Shown: positions 1 through 7,038 of the stretch, one piece after another
Layout: each line of letters starts with the position of its first letter
Position numbering within the stretch: the first letter of the stretch is position 1
Virus record (IMG/VR): IMGVR_UViG_3300042514_001038
Span: 1-31,519 of that record
Source: a virus
DNA: 31,519 nt
Direction: 5' to 3' (one strand)
Notes under the pieces: generated by a model
Seen by the model: the letters and a program-made list of their open reading frames with translations, nothing else
Told to the model about the DNA's origin: nothing
Database searches by the model: none
Made by a program: the position numbers and the translations under genes

Positions 1-699
1 CTTGATTATGGTACAGGTCGCCGTGGTACATGTTCAAACATGGAACCACCAGAAATTCTTCAACTTGGTGGAACGCCACTGAATGAGGCAGTGATCTCAG
101 CATTCAAAGTTATTCCGAAGTTCAAGGCAGAAAACAAACTTGAAATTGTGAATAGTGTGTTTCTGACTGACGGTGAAGGTTCTACAATCTATGGCCGTAT
201 CGATGCTATCGAGGGTGAACGTTACGAATGTTCTTCAGTTGATACTAACTATAAAATGAGAAGTTTCTTCCGTGATCCGACCACTAAAGCATCAGTTGAA
301 GTGATTGAGTGTTCTGGATATGGTCCACGTGGCGCGGCTCAAACTACTGCACTTCTGAAACTACTGAAACAGCGTACAGATGCAAACGTGATTGGTTTCT
401 ATGTTGCGAGAATACGTGATGTTCGTCACGCACTTGTAATGTATTCACCGAAGTCGGAAGAAAGTAAAATTGATCACCGTGTGGCAGAGTTCCGTAAGAA
501 CAACTTTACGTATCTAAATAACGTTGGATACGATGAATATTACTTTATTCGTTCAGATAAACTGGACACTGATGAAGATGATGAATTCGAAGTTACTTCA
601 ACAACAACCCGTGGGCTTGTTTCTGCTTTCTCAAAGTACACAAGCAACCGTGTTTCAAATCGTATCGTGTTGAACCGCTTCATTAACTTGATTGCATAA
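1..699 (+). CDS. CobT-like VWA-domain protein, C-terminal part (5' end outside window)
   Basis: The frame is open from base 1, so this is the last 232 codons of a longer gene. It reads as the second half of a von Willebrand A domain. GGTPLNEA carries the MIDAS threonine and FLTDGEGS the MIDAS aspartate. The DxSxS strand would lie upstream of the window. In phages such proteins resemble CobT and normally work with a CobS/MoxR-type AAA+ ATPase; one is encoded at 14718-15869. By analogy with MoxR-VWA systems the pair may remodel or assemble a protein or metal complex; a role in cobalamin synthesis is not implied. The domain is clear, the biological role is not. Confidence 0.75.
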   Translation, partial: LDYGTGRRGTCSNMEPPEILQLGGTPLNEAVISAFKVIPKFKAENKLEIVNSVFLTDGEGSTIYGRIDAIEGERYECSSVDTNYKMRSFFRDPTTKASVEVIECSGYGPRGAAQTTALLKLLKQRTDANVIGFYVARIRDVRHALVMYSPKSEESKIDHRVAEFRKNNFTYLNNVGYDEYYFIRSDKLDTDEDDEFEVTSTTTRGLVSAFSKYTSNRVSNRIVLNRFINLIA

Positions 700-700
700 T

Positions 701-1246
701 ATGATTAGTATTTTAACTGATGTTCTCTCTGAGGACTTCATTCAACAACTCCTAGCATGGAACGAGGAGACAAAGGCTGGTGATGTTTGGGCATCAAACC
801 AGACGAAATGGGTGGATGTCCTGAAGTATGCCACAGGAGGCACGATACTTTCGAGGGCGCTTCCGGACGAATGGAAGAATCCAATTTACTATGAGTTAGT
901 AAACCGTGGTAAATTGGATTATCTTCCATATTCTTCAGCCGCCATTTTCTACATGGGCTTTCCGACCTCTTGTGTGAACTGGCATCCAGATTACGCAGAC
1001 TATGATGCTATGTCAATTTATCTCAATAAAGAATGGGACTCTAATTGGGGTGGTTGGTTTGCATGGACAGAGGAGAATAAGGGCAGAGATGATTATGGTA
1101 TTAATCCAAAACAAGGGCAGTTCTATTCTCCGCAGTACAACACAGCCATTCACTCAACAGAAAGAGAATGGCACTCTACGACACCGATTTCAACAACGGC
1201 GCCTCTGAGATTGTCTATCCAGCTTTTCTTCTCTAAGAAGCCATGA
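701..1246 (+). CDS. 2OG-Fe(II) oxygenase-like protein
   Basis: This 181-aa protein has the layout of a 2-oxoglutarate/Fe(II) dioxygenase. An HxD motif (His95, Asp97 in NWHPDYAD) is followed by the core strands, a distal His (151 or 158) and an Arg near 170 in RLSIQLFF that would bind 2OG. Such enzymes in T4-like phages may hydroxylate protein or nucleic acid; the substrate cannot be read here. The ATG at 701 is preferred over an in-frame TTG at 692 because it directly follows the stop of the VWA gene. It ends in an ATGA overlap with the next gene, which suggests translational coupling. Confidence 0.75.
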   Translation: MISILTDVLSEDFIQQLLAWNEETKAGDVWASNQTKWVDVLKYATGGTILSRALPDEWKNPIYYELVNRGKLDYLPYSSAAIFYMGFPTSCVNWHPDYADYDAMSIYLNKEWDSNWGGWFAWTEENKGRDDYGINPKQGQFYSPQYNTAIHSTEREWHSTTPISTTAPLRLSIQLFFSKKP

Positions 1247-1638
1247 CGGTTCAGAAAAAGCAATTCAAAGCCGCACTTATCAAGTACCGTCAATCTGAGA
1301 TGGAGAGTGCAGTCTGGTTCTGGATTAATCCGGGTTCCGGAGCACCACTCTCACCGAAGTTTGAAACACAAGAAGAAGCCGAATTTTGGTTCGAGAGTGT
1401 TGTCTCTATACACGAAGAAACGTATGATTTAATTGACCGCATTAAAAACGGCAAGTTCTACACGTTAAAAGGTAGAATTGACGTTGGTGATGTTATTTCT
1501 TCCAAAAAAGCAAACGAATGCCCCTTTACAATGCACCTGAAAGATGATATACTCCAGTTAGAAATTCTTGCGACATCCTTTAAACATGCTAAGGAGCGTG
1601 CTGAAGAATACTTTGAAATTCTCGAATGGATAGATTAA
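1243..1638 (+). CDS. hypothetical protein, 131 aa
   Basis: No family is recognised. The protein is soluble, mixed alpha/beta and acidic near the C-terminus, with an early Trp/Phe-rich stretch (AVWFWINPG). The start overlaps the oxygenase stop (ATGA) and the stop overlaps the next start (TAATG), so it sits inside a translationally coupled run of genes. Confidence 0.7.
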   Translation: MTVQKKQFKAALIKYRQSEMESAVWFWINPGSGAPLSPKFETQEEAEFWFESVVSIHEETYDLIDRIKNGKFYTLKGRIDVGDVISSKKANECPFTMHLKDDILQLEILATSFKHAKERAEEYFEILEWID

Positions 1639-1835
1639 TGAATAATTTTACACTACTTGTCTTGCTACTCATCGGTATCGGAGTGTTTGTCTTTGGACCG
1701 CTTATCACTATCTGGTCACTCAACACAATCTTTTCCCTATCGATTGCGTATGAACTCGAAACATGGTTTGCAACTGTCTGGCTTTTAATGGTTACATTTG
1801 GTAGTCTGGCTTCTACAATCAAAACAAAAAAATGA
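1638..1835 (+). CDS. small two-helix membrane protein
   Basis: The 65-aa product has two hydrophobic stretches (about residues 5-30 and 43-60) separated by a short loop and ends in a Lys-rich tail, as expected for a small inner-membrane protein. The ATG at 1638 shares a base with the preceding TAA and is preferred over the in-frame ATG at 1626. Function unknown. Confidence 0.6.
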   Translation: MNNFTLLVLLLIGIGVFVFGPLITIWSLNTIFSLSIAYELETWFATVWLLMVTFGSLASTIKTKK

Positions 1836-2092
1836 TCTCAAAAAAAACAATCGAGATATTCGAGAGTGCTAATCGTGATTATCCGAAAGAAAATACGATC
1901 TACACTCCAGAACAAATGAAGTATGGTTACACACAAAAAGTAATTGAACTTACACTGAGGAAAGCAGAGAGTGCTGTGGAGAGAGCCGACCTAAGGGGAA
2001 AGACATATACGACCTACGATAAGGGAATAATGGACTTCTGTAGAAGCCAAATAAAAAAAGAGATTGAAAGCATACTGAATGAACCTAGCTGA
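1832..2092 (+). CDS. hypothetical protein, 86 aa
   Basis: A charged, mostly helical protein of unknown family. Its ATG overlaps the previous stop as ATGA, continuing the coupled gene string. It overlaps the next gene by 14 nt. Confidence 0.6.
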   Translation: MISKKTIEIFESANRDYPKENTIYTPEQMKYGYTQKVIELTLRKAESAVERADLRGKTYTTYDKGIMDFCRSQIKKEIESILNEPS

Positions 2093-2318
2093 ATACTTCA
2101 AAGAGAACCGATATAAAGCGAGTTTCGAGATGGGTGAGCGAGTTTCCGGACGGAGCGAAGGTATACCCTTTATTGGTACAGTGGGGAACGACACAGAAAT
2201 TTCTAAGGAAGAAGGACCGAGAGTGACAGTGCATCTCGACCTTCCGTTTCCAAAGACTGGAAGCACCATTCTTTTCGTAAAGCCAAACACCATAAAGAGA
2301 TTGAAAAGCTATGACTAA
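2079..2318 (+). CDS. hypothetical protein, 79 aa
   Basis: An unrecognised small protein with probable beta structure in its second half (RVTVHLDLPF). It overlaps the gene before and the gene after by a few bases, so the reading frame is well supported by context. Function unknown. Confidence 0.6.
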   Translation: MNLAEYFKENRYKASFEMGERVSGRSEGIPFIGTVGNDTEISKEEGPRVTVHLDLPFPKTGSTILFVKPNTIKRLKSYD

Positions 2319-2520
2319 AAGATGGAGTATCACCTTCCCCGGAGAGTTTGGGCAAGATGTTGTAGAGACATTCACAGAGGAACAGATACTGAAGTCCTAC
2401 TATACGTACTGGTCAACTAAGATGATTGAGAATGGTAAAGGTGACGATATATCAAAAGAGAAGTGCATCGAAGACTGGTGCGTAGTCCATTGGGCGTGGG
2501 AAAATTCGAAAACCGTGTAG
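2311..2520 (+). CDS. hypothetical protein, 69 aa
   Basis: A small acidic protein ending in a Trp-rich segment (CIEDWCVVHWAWENS). I have the impression that similar short proteins occur in other T4-like phages but can name no function. It is the last gene of the left plus-strand run; downstream lies a gene-free convergent zone. Confidence 0.6.
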   Translation: MTKRWSITFPGEFGQDVVETFTEEQILKSYYTYWSTKMIENGKGDDISKEKCIEDWCVVHWAWENSKTV

Positions 2521-2682
2521 GGGGTCCGGAGAAAATCCGAGAGGAGAAGAAAACTTGAAAATGTGCTTCCGGCCCCAGAAAATAAATTTAGGGAAAAAAG
2601 AGTTTGGGCCATAGCACAAAATTACTTACATAGTATTACCTTTAAGGTACAGTGGTCCAGATTTTTAAGCAGGCGCCAAGCC
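2521..2682. other. gene-free convergent intergenic segment
   Basis: No gene is seen here. A GGGG(T)CCGGA arm at 2521-2530 can pair with TCCGGCCCC near 2569-2577 across a long loop, and may help end plus-strand transcripts. A perfect 13-bp palindrome TACCTTTAAGGTA lies at 2637-2649. Neither has a proven role. Confidence 0.4.
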
Positions 2683-2706
2683 AAAAAAAGGACGCCGAAG
2701 CGCCCT
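2683..2706 (-). terminator. rho-independent terminator of the minus-strand cluster
   Basis: Read on the minus strand, GGGCGC-TTCG-GCGTCC forms a 6-bp stem (one G-U) closed by a TTCG tetraloop and followed by seven Ts. It ends the minus-strand cluster that starts at the 4153-4201 promoter. Confidence 0.8.
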
Positions 2707-2729
2707 TCCCACCAACTGGTGTCCAACCT

Positions 2730-2831
2730 TTAACCTGGTCTCCAGTACACCAGGTCCAGCAACACAACCACCACACCCAACACCAGCACCACCTTGAATG
2801 CAAGGTCTTCCCACTTGTTTTCTGAAAACAT
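2730..2831 (-). CDS. single-pass membrane peptide, 33 aa
   Basis: A short minus-strand frame starts at 2831 behind a good ribosome site (AAGGAG, 8 nt upstream). The peptide has a soluble start (MFSENKWEDL), one strongly hydrophobic Val/Leu helix and a short YWRPG end. It lies just upstream of the terminator and is the last gene of this cluster. An in-frame ATG at 2837 is too close to the ribosome site. Function unknown. Confidence 0.55.
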   Translation of the reverse strand: MFSENKWEDLAFKVVLVLGVVVVLLDLVYWRPG

Positions 2832-2843
2832 ACTCATTACTCC

Positions 2844-3041
2844 TTACTTGTTTGCGTTAATGTAAACCAAGGTACTCATAACCTCTTTTTTAGCCTTGGG
2901 GCTGAGGTGGCAGAGTGTACCAATGAGACCCTCAAGGTAGCCAACGGTGTAAGAGTTGGCGGCGTGGAGTTCCTCGCCACGGGCGAATTGGCGGTCCTGA
3001 ATGGCAGCCACCAGTGCCTTGGCCAAGTCTTGATTTGTCAT
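2844..3041 (-). CDS. hypothetical protein, 65 aa
   Basis: A small, mostly helical protein beginning MTNQDLAKALVAAI. The start at 3041 follows AAAGGAAAC at proper spacing. A second in-frame ATG at 3065 lies 7 nt after the -10 box of the promoter at 3073-3101, so a leaderless form with eight more residues is possible. Function unknown. Confidence 0.65.
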   Translation of the reverse strand: MTNQDLAKALVAAIQDRQFARGEELHAANSYTVGYLEGLIGTLCHLSPKAKKEVMSTLVYINANK

Positions 3042-3072
3042 TTTGTTTCCTTTCAAATTCAACATGGAATGG

Positions 3073-3101
3073 ATTATGGCGGATGGGCGTGAAAATGGCA
3101 A
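3073..3101 (-). promoter_or_regulatory. sigma70-type promoter (TTGCCA, 17 nt, CATAAT)
   Basis: On the minus strand TTGCCA (3101-3096) and CATAAT (3078-3073) are 17 nt apart. The CCATTCCATG after the -10 is the same start region seen at other promoters in this window. It would drive the 65-aa gene and the membrane peptide. Confidence 0.65.
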
Positions 3102-3134
3102 CCTAGTACCTTAGTTCTCCAGCCAGAGGGAGGG

Positions 3135-3356
3135 TCAATCCAGGAGAACCATATATTCTCGGGCATAATGACGGCGAAACCAATCCAGCCCCTTTTGCAT
3201 TCTCTTATAATCACCGACCATTTGGCAACCCATAATGGTATCATATACTGCCACAGCCTCTGGAGATAATGTAATTGATTCTCCAGAGAATGGATTGGTT
3301 ACCACCTCATTTTCGGTTCCAACCATGCATTCGAATGGGAGTTTGATTTTGGACAT
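3135..3356 (-). CDS. hypothetical protein, 73 aa
   Basis: A small protein of unknown function with a Tyr/Met-rich helical half (VYDTIMGCQMVGDYKRM). Its start follows a clear AAGGAAAC ribosome site. It is the second gene behind the GP88-family gene and is probably co-transcribed with it. Confidence 0.65.
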   Translation of the reverse strand: MSKIKLPFECMVGTENEVVTNPFSGESITLSPEAVAVYDTIMGCQMVGDYKRMQKGLDWFRRHYAREYMVLLD

Positions 3357-3372
3357 AATGTTTCCTTTCAGT

Positions 3373-4122
3373 TTAAACGGATGCCATCATAATGGCGGGA
3401 TACTTTACAAAACCAGTGGTATCTTTTTTGGCTTTGCCTTTGGCATATAAGCCGATAACGGAGCCTTTTGGATCCAGAAAACGGAGGTCCGACTCATCGC
3501 CATTAAATACTGGCATACTCAGATAATCAGCCGGCATTGGGAGGGTCTTTTTAATACCAAACACCACGGCTACATTATAACCTTGGGCAATAGCCTTTTC
3601 AACGTCCGAATCATTACCATCGGCGGCTGAGAATGTCAGGTGATAATTGGGATAATCGGCAATTTTACGTCCGAGAATCTTGGTATAATCGTAGAATTGA
3701 ATTTCAGGGAATGCCATGAAAATGTTTTTATATTCCACGCCATTACGGATGGCGGCATACTTTTCAAAGGCTAGGTCCGAAGTGCCATTAAGGCGAATCA
3801 CTGGAACCATATTGATTTTAGCCGATTGTTTAATAGCCAATTCAATATCCTTGACCAGCCATTCCATAAAACCGGTGCGAGCCTCGAAAAACATTTGGGT
3901 TTTGCGGATTCGAGCCTGCTGGATAATGTTGGTGGTTTCACCTTTTTTGAACATACCGCCACGGCCAGCAAGGTTCAGGCAGGCAGCCGTGCAACCTTTG
4001 GTCCGTTTGGCGCAGGTCTCAAAACCGGACAGGTCGGCTGGAGCGAGGTGCAGGATGTAGGTATTGTAACCCTGAGCCAGGCCTTTGAGGACCTTAGGGT
4101 TACCAGTGGAGAGTAAATTCAT
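3373..4122 (-). CDS. phage GP88-family protein
   Basis: This 249-aa protein resembles the phage gene-88 domain family (mycobacteriophage gp88 type). It has an early STGNPKVLKG stretch, then a cysteine cluster (Cys37, Cys44, Cys48) in a C-x6-C-x3-C arrangement followed by LNLAGRGG, and a later VVFGIKK region. The cysteines suggest metal binding, but no biochemical function is established for the family. It has its own promoter at 4153-4201 and heads the minus-strand cluster. The family call is from memory of the motif pattern, so moderately sure. Confidence 0.65.
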   Translation of the reverse strand: MNLLSTGNPKVLKGLAQGYNTYILHLAPADLSGFETCAKRTKGCTAACLNLAGRGGMFKKGETTNIIQQARIRKTQMFFEARTGFMEWLVKDIELAIKQSAKINMVPVIRLNGTSDLAFEKYAAIRNGVEYKNIFMAFPEIQFYDYTKILGRKIADYPNYHLTFSAADGNDSDVEKAIAQGYNVAVVFGIKKTLPMPADYLSMPVFNGDESDLRFLDPKGSVIGLYAKGKAKKDTTGFVKYPAIMMASV

Positions 4123-4152
4123 TTTTTGACCTTTGCTTGATTTGATGGTTGG

Positions 4153-4201
4153 ATTATACCAGAACCAGAGGAAATGGCAACCATCCGTGGAATAGTTGAC
4201 C
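4153..4201 (-). promoter_or_regulatory. promoter with upstream GGTCAA half-site
   Basis: Minus strand: half-site GGTCAA (4201-4196), 15 nt, TTGCCA (4180-4175), 16 nt, TATAAT (4158-4153) with an extended TGG before the -10. It drives the GP88-family gene. Confidence 0.75.
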
Positions 4202-4212
4202 GGCTGGCTGGG

Positions 4213-4455
4213 TTATTGTACGCCATGATACCGCAGGAGGGACCGACCTTGGTACCGTACATGGGAGAGGAGCCGCCCACCCATTACATTTTCAGGTCGG
4301 ACCAAGCCTTGGGAAGGATGCAACCAAAGCACCGTTCCATCGGCATACACCTGGAAAATAGCCTCTTGACCATGGTACACCTCGGCGTAGAATCCGCCAC
4401 GGGCTTTCCGGAGGTAGGAGCGGCAGTGCCGGAGGACTATATGGGGCTGGTACAT
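4213..4455 (-). CDS. hypothetical basic protein, 80 aa
   Basis: An Arg- and His-rich protein beginning MYQPHIVLRHCRSYLRKA. It is supported by an AAAAGG ribosome site 7 nt before the ATG and by a promoter of the standard class immediately upstream (4487-4546). The open frame on the opposite strand (4174-4533) has neither and is judged a shadow. Function unknown. Confidence 0.55.
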   Translation of the reverse strand: MYQPHIVLRHCRSYLRKARGGFYAEVYHGQEAIFQVYADGTVLWLHPSQGLVRPENVMGGRLLSHVRYQGRSLLRYHGVQ

Positions 4456-4486
4456 TTTGCAACCTTTTCAATTTACTATGGAATGG

Positions 4487-4546
4487 ATTGTACCAGAACC
4501 AGCGAGAATGGCAACCATCCTTTGGATACTTGACCGGATTGGTCAA
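4487..4546 (-). promoter_or_regulatory. promoter with full TTGACC-N5-GGTCAA palindrome
   Basis: The palindrome TTGACC-N5-GGTCAA occupies 4546-4530 on the minus strand. It lies 15 nt upstream of TTGCCA (4514-4509), with TACAAT at 4492-4487 after a 16-nt spacer that contains CTGGTTCTGG. It drives the 80-aa gene. The palindrome partly overlaps the end of the upstream 66-aa gene. Confidence 0.75.
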
Positions 4547-4743
4547 CCTTTGGCATGGGAGAGACCAACATTCCGAAGGGTGGCAGCCTTGGCTCCAAGG
4601 TTGGCGACCGAATACTTGGCACCAGCCGACCAAGTCCGTTCCGACCTACGGGGGCGGGCAGGCTTGCAAATGGTAACCAATACACCGTCCAGCAGGTATT
4701 GGGCTTGGACCTTGCGGTCGGTTGGTTGAATTGATTTTATCAT
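4543..4743 (-). CDS. hypothetical protein, 66 aa, probably leaderless
   Basis: The ATG at 4743 lies 7 nt after the -10 box of its promoter, which is where transcription should start, and no ribosome site precedes it. The likely reading is a leaderless mRNA. The product is basic (CKPARPRRSERTW) and of unknown family. The frame stays open further upstream, but that part crosses the promoter and is not expected to be translated. Confidence 0.5.
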   Translation of the reverse strand: MIKSIQPTDRKVQAQYLLDGVLVTICKPARPRRSERTWSAGAKYSVANLGAKAATLRNVGLSHAKG

Positions 4744-4750
4744 GGAATGG

Positions 4751-4791
4751 ATTGTACCAGAACCAGCGAGAATGGCAACCAATAGTTGACC
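4751..4791 (-). promoter_or_regulatory. minus-strand promoter of a divergent pair
   Basis: Minus strand: GGTCAA (4791-4786), 7 nt, TTGCCA (4778-4773), 16 nt, TACAAT (4756-4751), extended TGG. The half-site is shared with the plus-strand promoter at 4819-4846, so one bound protein could control both directions. Confidence 0.75.
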
Positions 4792-4846
4792 GGAAGAATG
4801 GAGAACTATTGTGCTATATTGCCATTCTGGCCTGCTATGATATAAT
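4786..4846 (+). promoter_or_regulatory. plus-strand promoter of a divergent pair
   Basis: TTGACC half-site (4786-4791), 27 nt, TTGCCA (4819-4824), 16 nt, TATAAT (4841-4846). The same 27-nt distance and the intervening GGAGAACT recur at 8313-8373. It drives the gene at 4878. Confidence 0.75.
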
Positions 4847-4877
4847 AACATCATTGTAAACGAAACGAAAGTGAAAA

Positions 4878-5114
4878 ATGAAAGTAGTACAAACGTATTC
4901 AAGTGTGGAATGTAATGAGTATTCTGTATTCAATTCTGACAATGTTCAGGTTGCATACTATATTGAACACTATGTTCACCCAATTGATGAAGAAGTATTA
5001 GAAACCCCGGTCTTCGAGATATATTATGATTACAATGAAGAAGACGATGAATACGAAAGTTCTCTTATTTCTGAGAATTTTGACGATATTCAGGAAATAA
5101 TCGATTCGTTCTAA
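4878..5114 (+). CDS. hypothetical acidic protein, 78 aa
   Basis: A very acidic, Tyr-rich protein (YYDYNEEDDEYES) of unknown family. It follows its own promoter with a 25-nt leader and a GAAAGTGA ribosome site, and ends just before a hairpin terminator. The composition is like that of small phage host-takeover proteins or DNA mimics, but that is only a resemblance. Confidence 0.65.
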   Translation: MKVVQTYSSVECNEYSVFNSDNVQVAYYIEHYVHPIDEEVLETPVFEIYYDYNEEDDEYESSLISENFDDIQEIIDSF

Positions 5115-5120
5115 TCTAAT

Positions 5121-5141
5121 AACCCAGCAACGGGCTGGGTT
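5121..5141 (+). terminator. hairpin terminator after the 78-aa gene
   Basis: AACCCAGC and GCTGGGTT form a perfect 8-bp stem around a 5-nt loop. The tail (ATCTCTT) is only weakly T-rich, and the next promoter's -35 box starts 6 nt later. Confidence 0.55.
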
Positions 5142-5146
5142 ATCTC

Positions 5147-5174
5147 TTGCCTTCCCTGCTGGTTCTGGTATAAT
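5147..5174 (+). promoter_or_regulatory. promoter TTGCCT-N16-TATAAT
   Basis: TTGCCT (5147-5152) and TATAAT (5169-5174) with spacer motif CTGGTTCTGG and extended -10 TGG. An ATG at 5182 lies 7 nt beyond the -10. The transcript begins with a 19-nt element also found at 7330-7348. Confidence 0.7.
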
Positions 5175-5181
5175 TGGTACC

Positions 5182-5229
5182 ATGATTCGAAGCGGAAGGC
5201 GGGGTGGACGTGGAGGCTGGGCGTCATAA
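5182..5229 (+). other. possible 15-codon leaderless peptide or small RNA start
   Basis: An ATG 7 nt downstream of a strong -10 opens a 15-codon frame rich in Arg and Gly. Inside it lies GGGGTGGACGTGGAGGCTG (5201-5219), repeated with one mismatch at 7330-7348 in a similar position behind a promoter. The shared part may be RNA or DNA signal rather than peptide, because the peptide frame is not kept in the second copy. Confidence 0.3.
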
Positions 5230-5246
5230 TAATAACCCAGCACTCC

Positions 5247-5295
5247 GGTCAAGTATATCCAAAATGGTTGCCAAACCTGCTGGAACCTGTAGAAT
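5247..5295 (+). promoter_or_regulatory. promoter with GGTCAA half-site
   Basis: GGTCAA (5247-5252), 15 nt, TTGCCA (5268-5273), 16 nt, TAGAAT (5290-5295). The spacer carries CTGGAACCTG. The ATG of the next gene lies 7 nt after the -10. Confidence 0.7.
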
Positions 5296-5302
5296 CCAAG
5301 AC

Positions 5303-5515
5303 ATGATGAACACAAAAACCTACACTGTAGAACACCACGACAAAACCATGGACTTCCATGTGATCCGCTGGTCCCCATTGTCCAACGGTGTCCACACTGG
5401 CGAGTCCGTAGAACGGTTCCAATGTGAGGATGAGGCCATGGAAGTGGCTCGAATCCTGAACCAAGCCGAGGAACTGAGCCTGTACCTGGACCAGTCCTGC
5501 GAATTTGATAGTTGA
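5303..5515 (+). CDS. hypothetical protein, 70 aa, leaderless
   Basis: The start (ATGATG at 5303) is exactly 7 nt downstream of the -10 TAGAAT and has no ribosome site, so the mRNA is probably leaderless. The open frame extends upstream to 5204 but crosses the promoter. The protein has a beta-rich first half (TYTVEHHDKTMDFHVIRW) and an acidic helix (EDEAMEVARILNQAEEL). Unknown family. The next gene's operator follows at once. Confidence 0.6.
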   Translation: MMNTKTYTVEHHDKTMDFHVIRWSPLSNGVHTGESVERFQCEDEAMEVARILNQAEELSLYLDQSCEFDS

Positions 5516-5563
5516 CCATTCCGGTCAAGTATTGGTTGACAATACTACCGGAACCTGTATAAT
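5512..5563 (+). promoter_or_regulatory. promoter with full TTGACC-N5-GGTCAA palindrome
   Basis: TTGACC (5512-5517), ATTCC, GGTCAA (5523-5528), 7 nt, TTGACA (5536-5541), 16 nt, TATAAT (5558-5563). The consensus -35 makes this probably the strongest member of the class. It drives the 95-aa gene. Confidence 0.8.
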
Positions 5564-5595
5564 CCAATCCATATTGTGAAAGAAAAGGAAAGAAA

Positions 5596-5883
5596 ATGTC
5601 CCGTTTAATATCTGAGCGCACCGCCCATGCATGGTTTGATGAGATGCTGGACGACTGTGAAGGTCCGGTGGAACTGTGCGGAATGACCTATTCCGCTTCC
5701 GAGGTCCTGCGTGAGGTCGACCCGGTAGCCTATCGGTGCGGTTTTAACGACTACGTGGATTCCTTGACCGAGGAAGACGTTTTCGTGGAAGGTCTCACCG
5801 AGGATGAGATGGAGACCGAGGATGAGGATGACGGTCAGCCGGACGAAGCCCAAGAGTGGGCGGATTTTGATGCTGATTGTTGA
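5596..5883 (+). CDS. hypothetical acidic protein, 95 aa
   Basis: A strongly acidic protein whose C-terminal third is nearly all Glu/Asp (EDVFVEGLTEDEMETEDEDDG). It has four Cys residues but no clear finger spacing. It follows AAAGGAAAG and its own promoter. Its stop codon lies inside the next operator palindrome (5880-5896). The acidic charge could mimic DNA, but no family is recognised. Confidence 0.65.
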   Translation: MSRLISERTAHAWFDEMLDDCEGPVELCGMTYSASEVLREVDPVAYRCGFNDYVDSLTEEDVFVEGLTEDEMETEDEDDGQPDEAQEWADFDADC

Positions 5884-5932
5884 CCTGTCCGGTCAAGTAT
5901 TGGTTGCCAGAACCTGCTGGTTCTGGTATAAT
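5880..5932 (+). promoter_or_regulatory. promoter with full TTGACC-N5-GGTCAA palindrome
   Basis: TTGACC (5880-5885), TGTCC, GGTCAA (5891-5896), 7 nt, TTGCCA (5904-5909), 17 nt, TATAAT (5927-5932) with TGG extension. It drives the AAA+ gene at 6003 through a structured leader. Confidence 0.8.
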
Positions 5933-5935
5933 CGA

Positions 5936-5982
5936 TACCATATTCAAAAGCACCTCTCCCGGTGGTGTTTTTCAACATGGTA
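5936..5982 (+). promoter_or_regulatory. structured 5' leader, possible attenuator
   Basis: TACCAT (5936-5941) can pair with ATGGTA (5977-5982). Inside, AAGCACC (5948-5954) pairs with GGTGTTT (5964-5970), followed by more Ts, giving a terminator-like inner hairpin before the AAA+ gene. Confidence 0.4.
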
Positions 5983-6002
5983 TTGCAATTGAAAGGAAAA
6001 TT

Positions 6003-6884
6003 ATGATTGAAGTGAAGTTTGTCGGTGGTAAATACGTTGCCAACATCAATGGCAAGGTGGTCAAGCGTGCCAAAAAGGAACACATGGACTATGTGATCCG
6101 CAAGGCTACAGGTGCCACCGGTGGTGCTCCTGTCAATGTCAAGGAGTCCCGCTTCACCATCAACCAGCGGTTCGGCTTTGTCTCCGACATGGTCGCCATG
6201 TTGGTGAAAGGTGACCAGTCCTCGGTGGTTGTATCTGGTCCCGGTGGTCTCGGCAAGTCCCATACCGTCACCAAGGCACTGAATGATGCCGGCATGAAGG
6301 ATGTCACCCTCCTGGATGAATTCGAGGTCGGTGGCAAAATCAACACCACCAAGTCCTACCGTGTTATCAAGGGCTACTCCACTCCAAAGGGCCTGTACCG
6401 TACACTGTATGAAAACAAGGACGGCGTGGTTGTTTTTGACGACTGCGACTCGGTGCTGAAGGATCCAGTGTCTCTGAACCTGCTCAAAGGTGCTCTGGAC
6501 TCCTACTCCCGCCGTGTCATCTCATGGCGTGCCGACATGAAGGATGACGAACTCCCACAATCCTTTGAATTCAAAGGCCGGGTGGTGTTTATCTCTAACC
6601 TGTCCTCTGATTCGATGGACCAAGCCATCATCACCCGTTCGATGGCTGTTGACCTGACAATGACAACGGAGCAAAAAGTGGAGCGTATGCGCCACCTGGT
6701 GTCCCTCCCAGAGTTTATGCCTGAGTATTCGAAGACAGAAAAGTCCGATGCACTGGACCTGATTGACAACCTCCAAGATGAGGTGAAAGAGTTGTCACTC
6801 CGTACACTCATCCAGACCACTAAAATCCGCAAGTCTGCTGGTGCCAAGTGGAAAGACCTTGCAGAATACACCATCTGCGGTTGA
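6003..6884 (+). CDS. AAA+ ATPase, 293 aa
   Basis: A P-loop ATPase with Walker A GPGGLGKS (79-86), Walker B VVVFDDCDS (142-150), a sensor-1-like VVFISN strand, and a small helical end after about residue 220. The N-terminal 60 residues are a short phage-specific region. Related proteins are common in large phages but without assigned function; a loader or remodelling role is an inference. The ATG at 6003 follows AAAGGAAAATT, and the upstream frame is not used because it crosses the leader. GC-richer third positions distinguish this gene and its neighbours from the AT-rich small genes at 8-9 kb. Confidence 0.8.
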   Translation: MIEVKFVGGKYVANINGKVVKRAKKEHMDYVIRKATGATGGAPVNVKESRFTINQRFGFVSDMVAMLVKGDQSSVVVSGPGGLGKSHTVTKALNDAGMKDVTLLDEFEVGGKINTTKSYRVIKGYSTPKGLYRTLYENKDGVVVFDDCDSVLKDPVSLNLLKGALDSYSRRVISWRADMKDDELPQSFEFKGRVVFISNLSSDSMDQAIITRSMAVDLTMTTEQKVERMRHLVSLPEFMPEYSKTEKSDALDLIDNLQDEVKELSLRTLIQTTKIRKSAGAKWKDLAEYTICG

Positions 6885-6906
6885 TTTTTACTATAAAGGA
6901 ATGATT

Positions 6907-7038
6907 ATGACAAACACTCAAGCATTTGGTTGGAAGTATATGGTGAATTGGTTGGCTCGGAGAGAGCATAAAATTCCTGATATTACATTCACCGCCCGCA
7001 CCACACACAAAATGAAAGCGACTAATGAGCAAATTTAA
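6907..7038 (+). CDS. hypothetical protein, 43 aa
   Basis: A short frame starting MTNTQAFGWKYMVNWLARR behind AAAGGA. It overlaps the next gene by 14 nt. Unknown family; context and ribosome site are the only support. Confidence 0.5.
   Translation: MTNTQAFGWKYMVNWLARREHKIPDITFTARTTHKMKATNEQI

Noticed and set aside
4174-4533. A 119-codon open frame on the plus strand
   Set aside because: It starts inside the promoter of the GP88-family gene and is antisense to a minus-strand gene with its own promoter and ribosome site.
4998-5621. A 207-codon open frame on the minus strand
   Set aside because: It runs antisense through several promoters, operators and two better-supported genes and has no ribosome site.
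5835-6263. A 142-codon open frame on the minus strand
   Set aside because: It overlaps the operator, the leader and the N-terminus of the AAA+ gene; no promoter or ribosome site.
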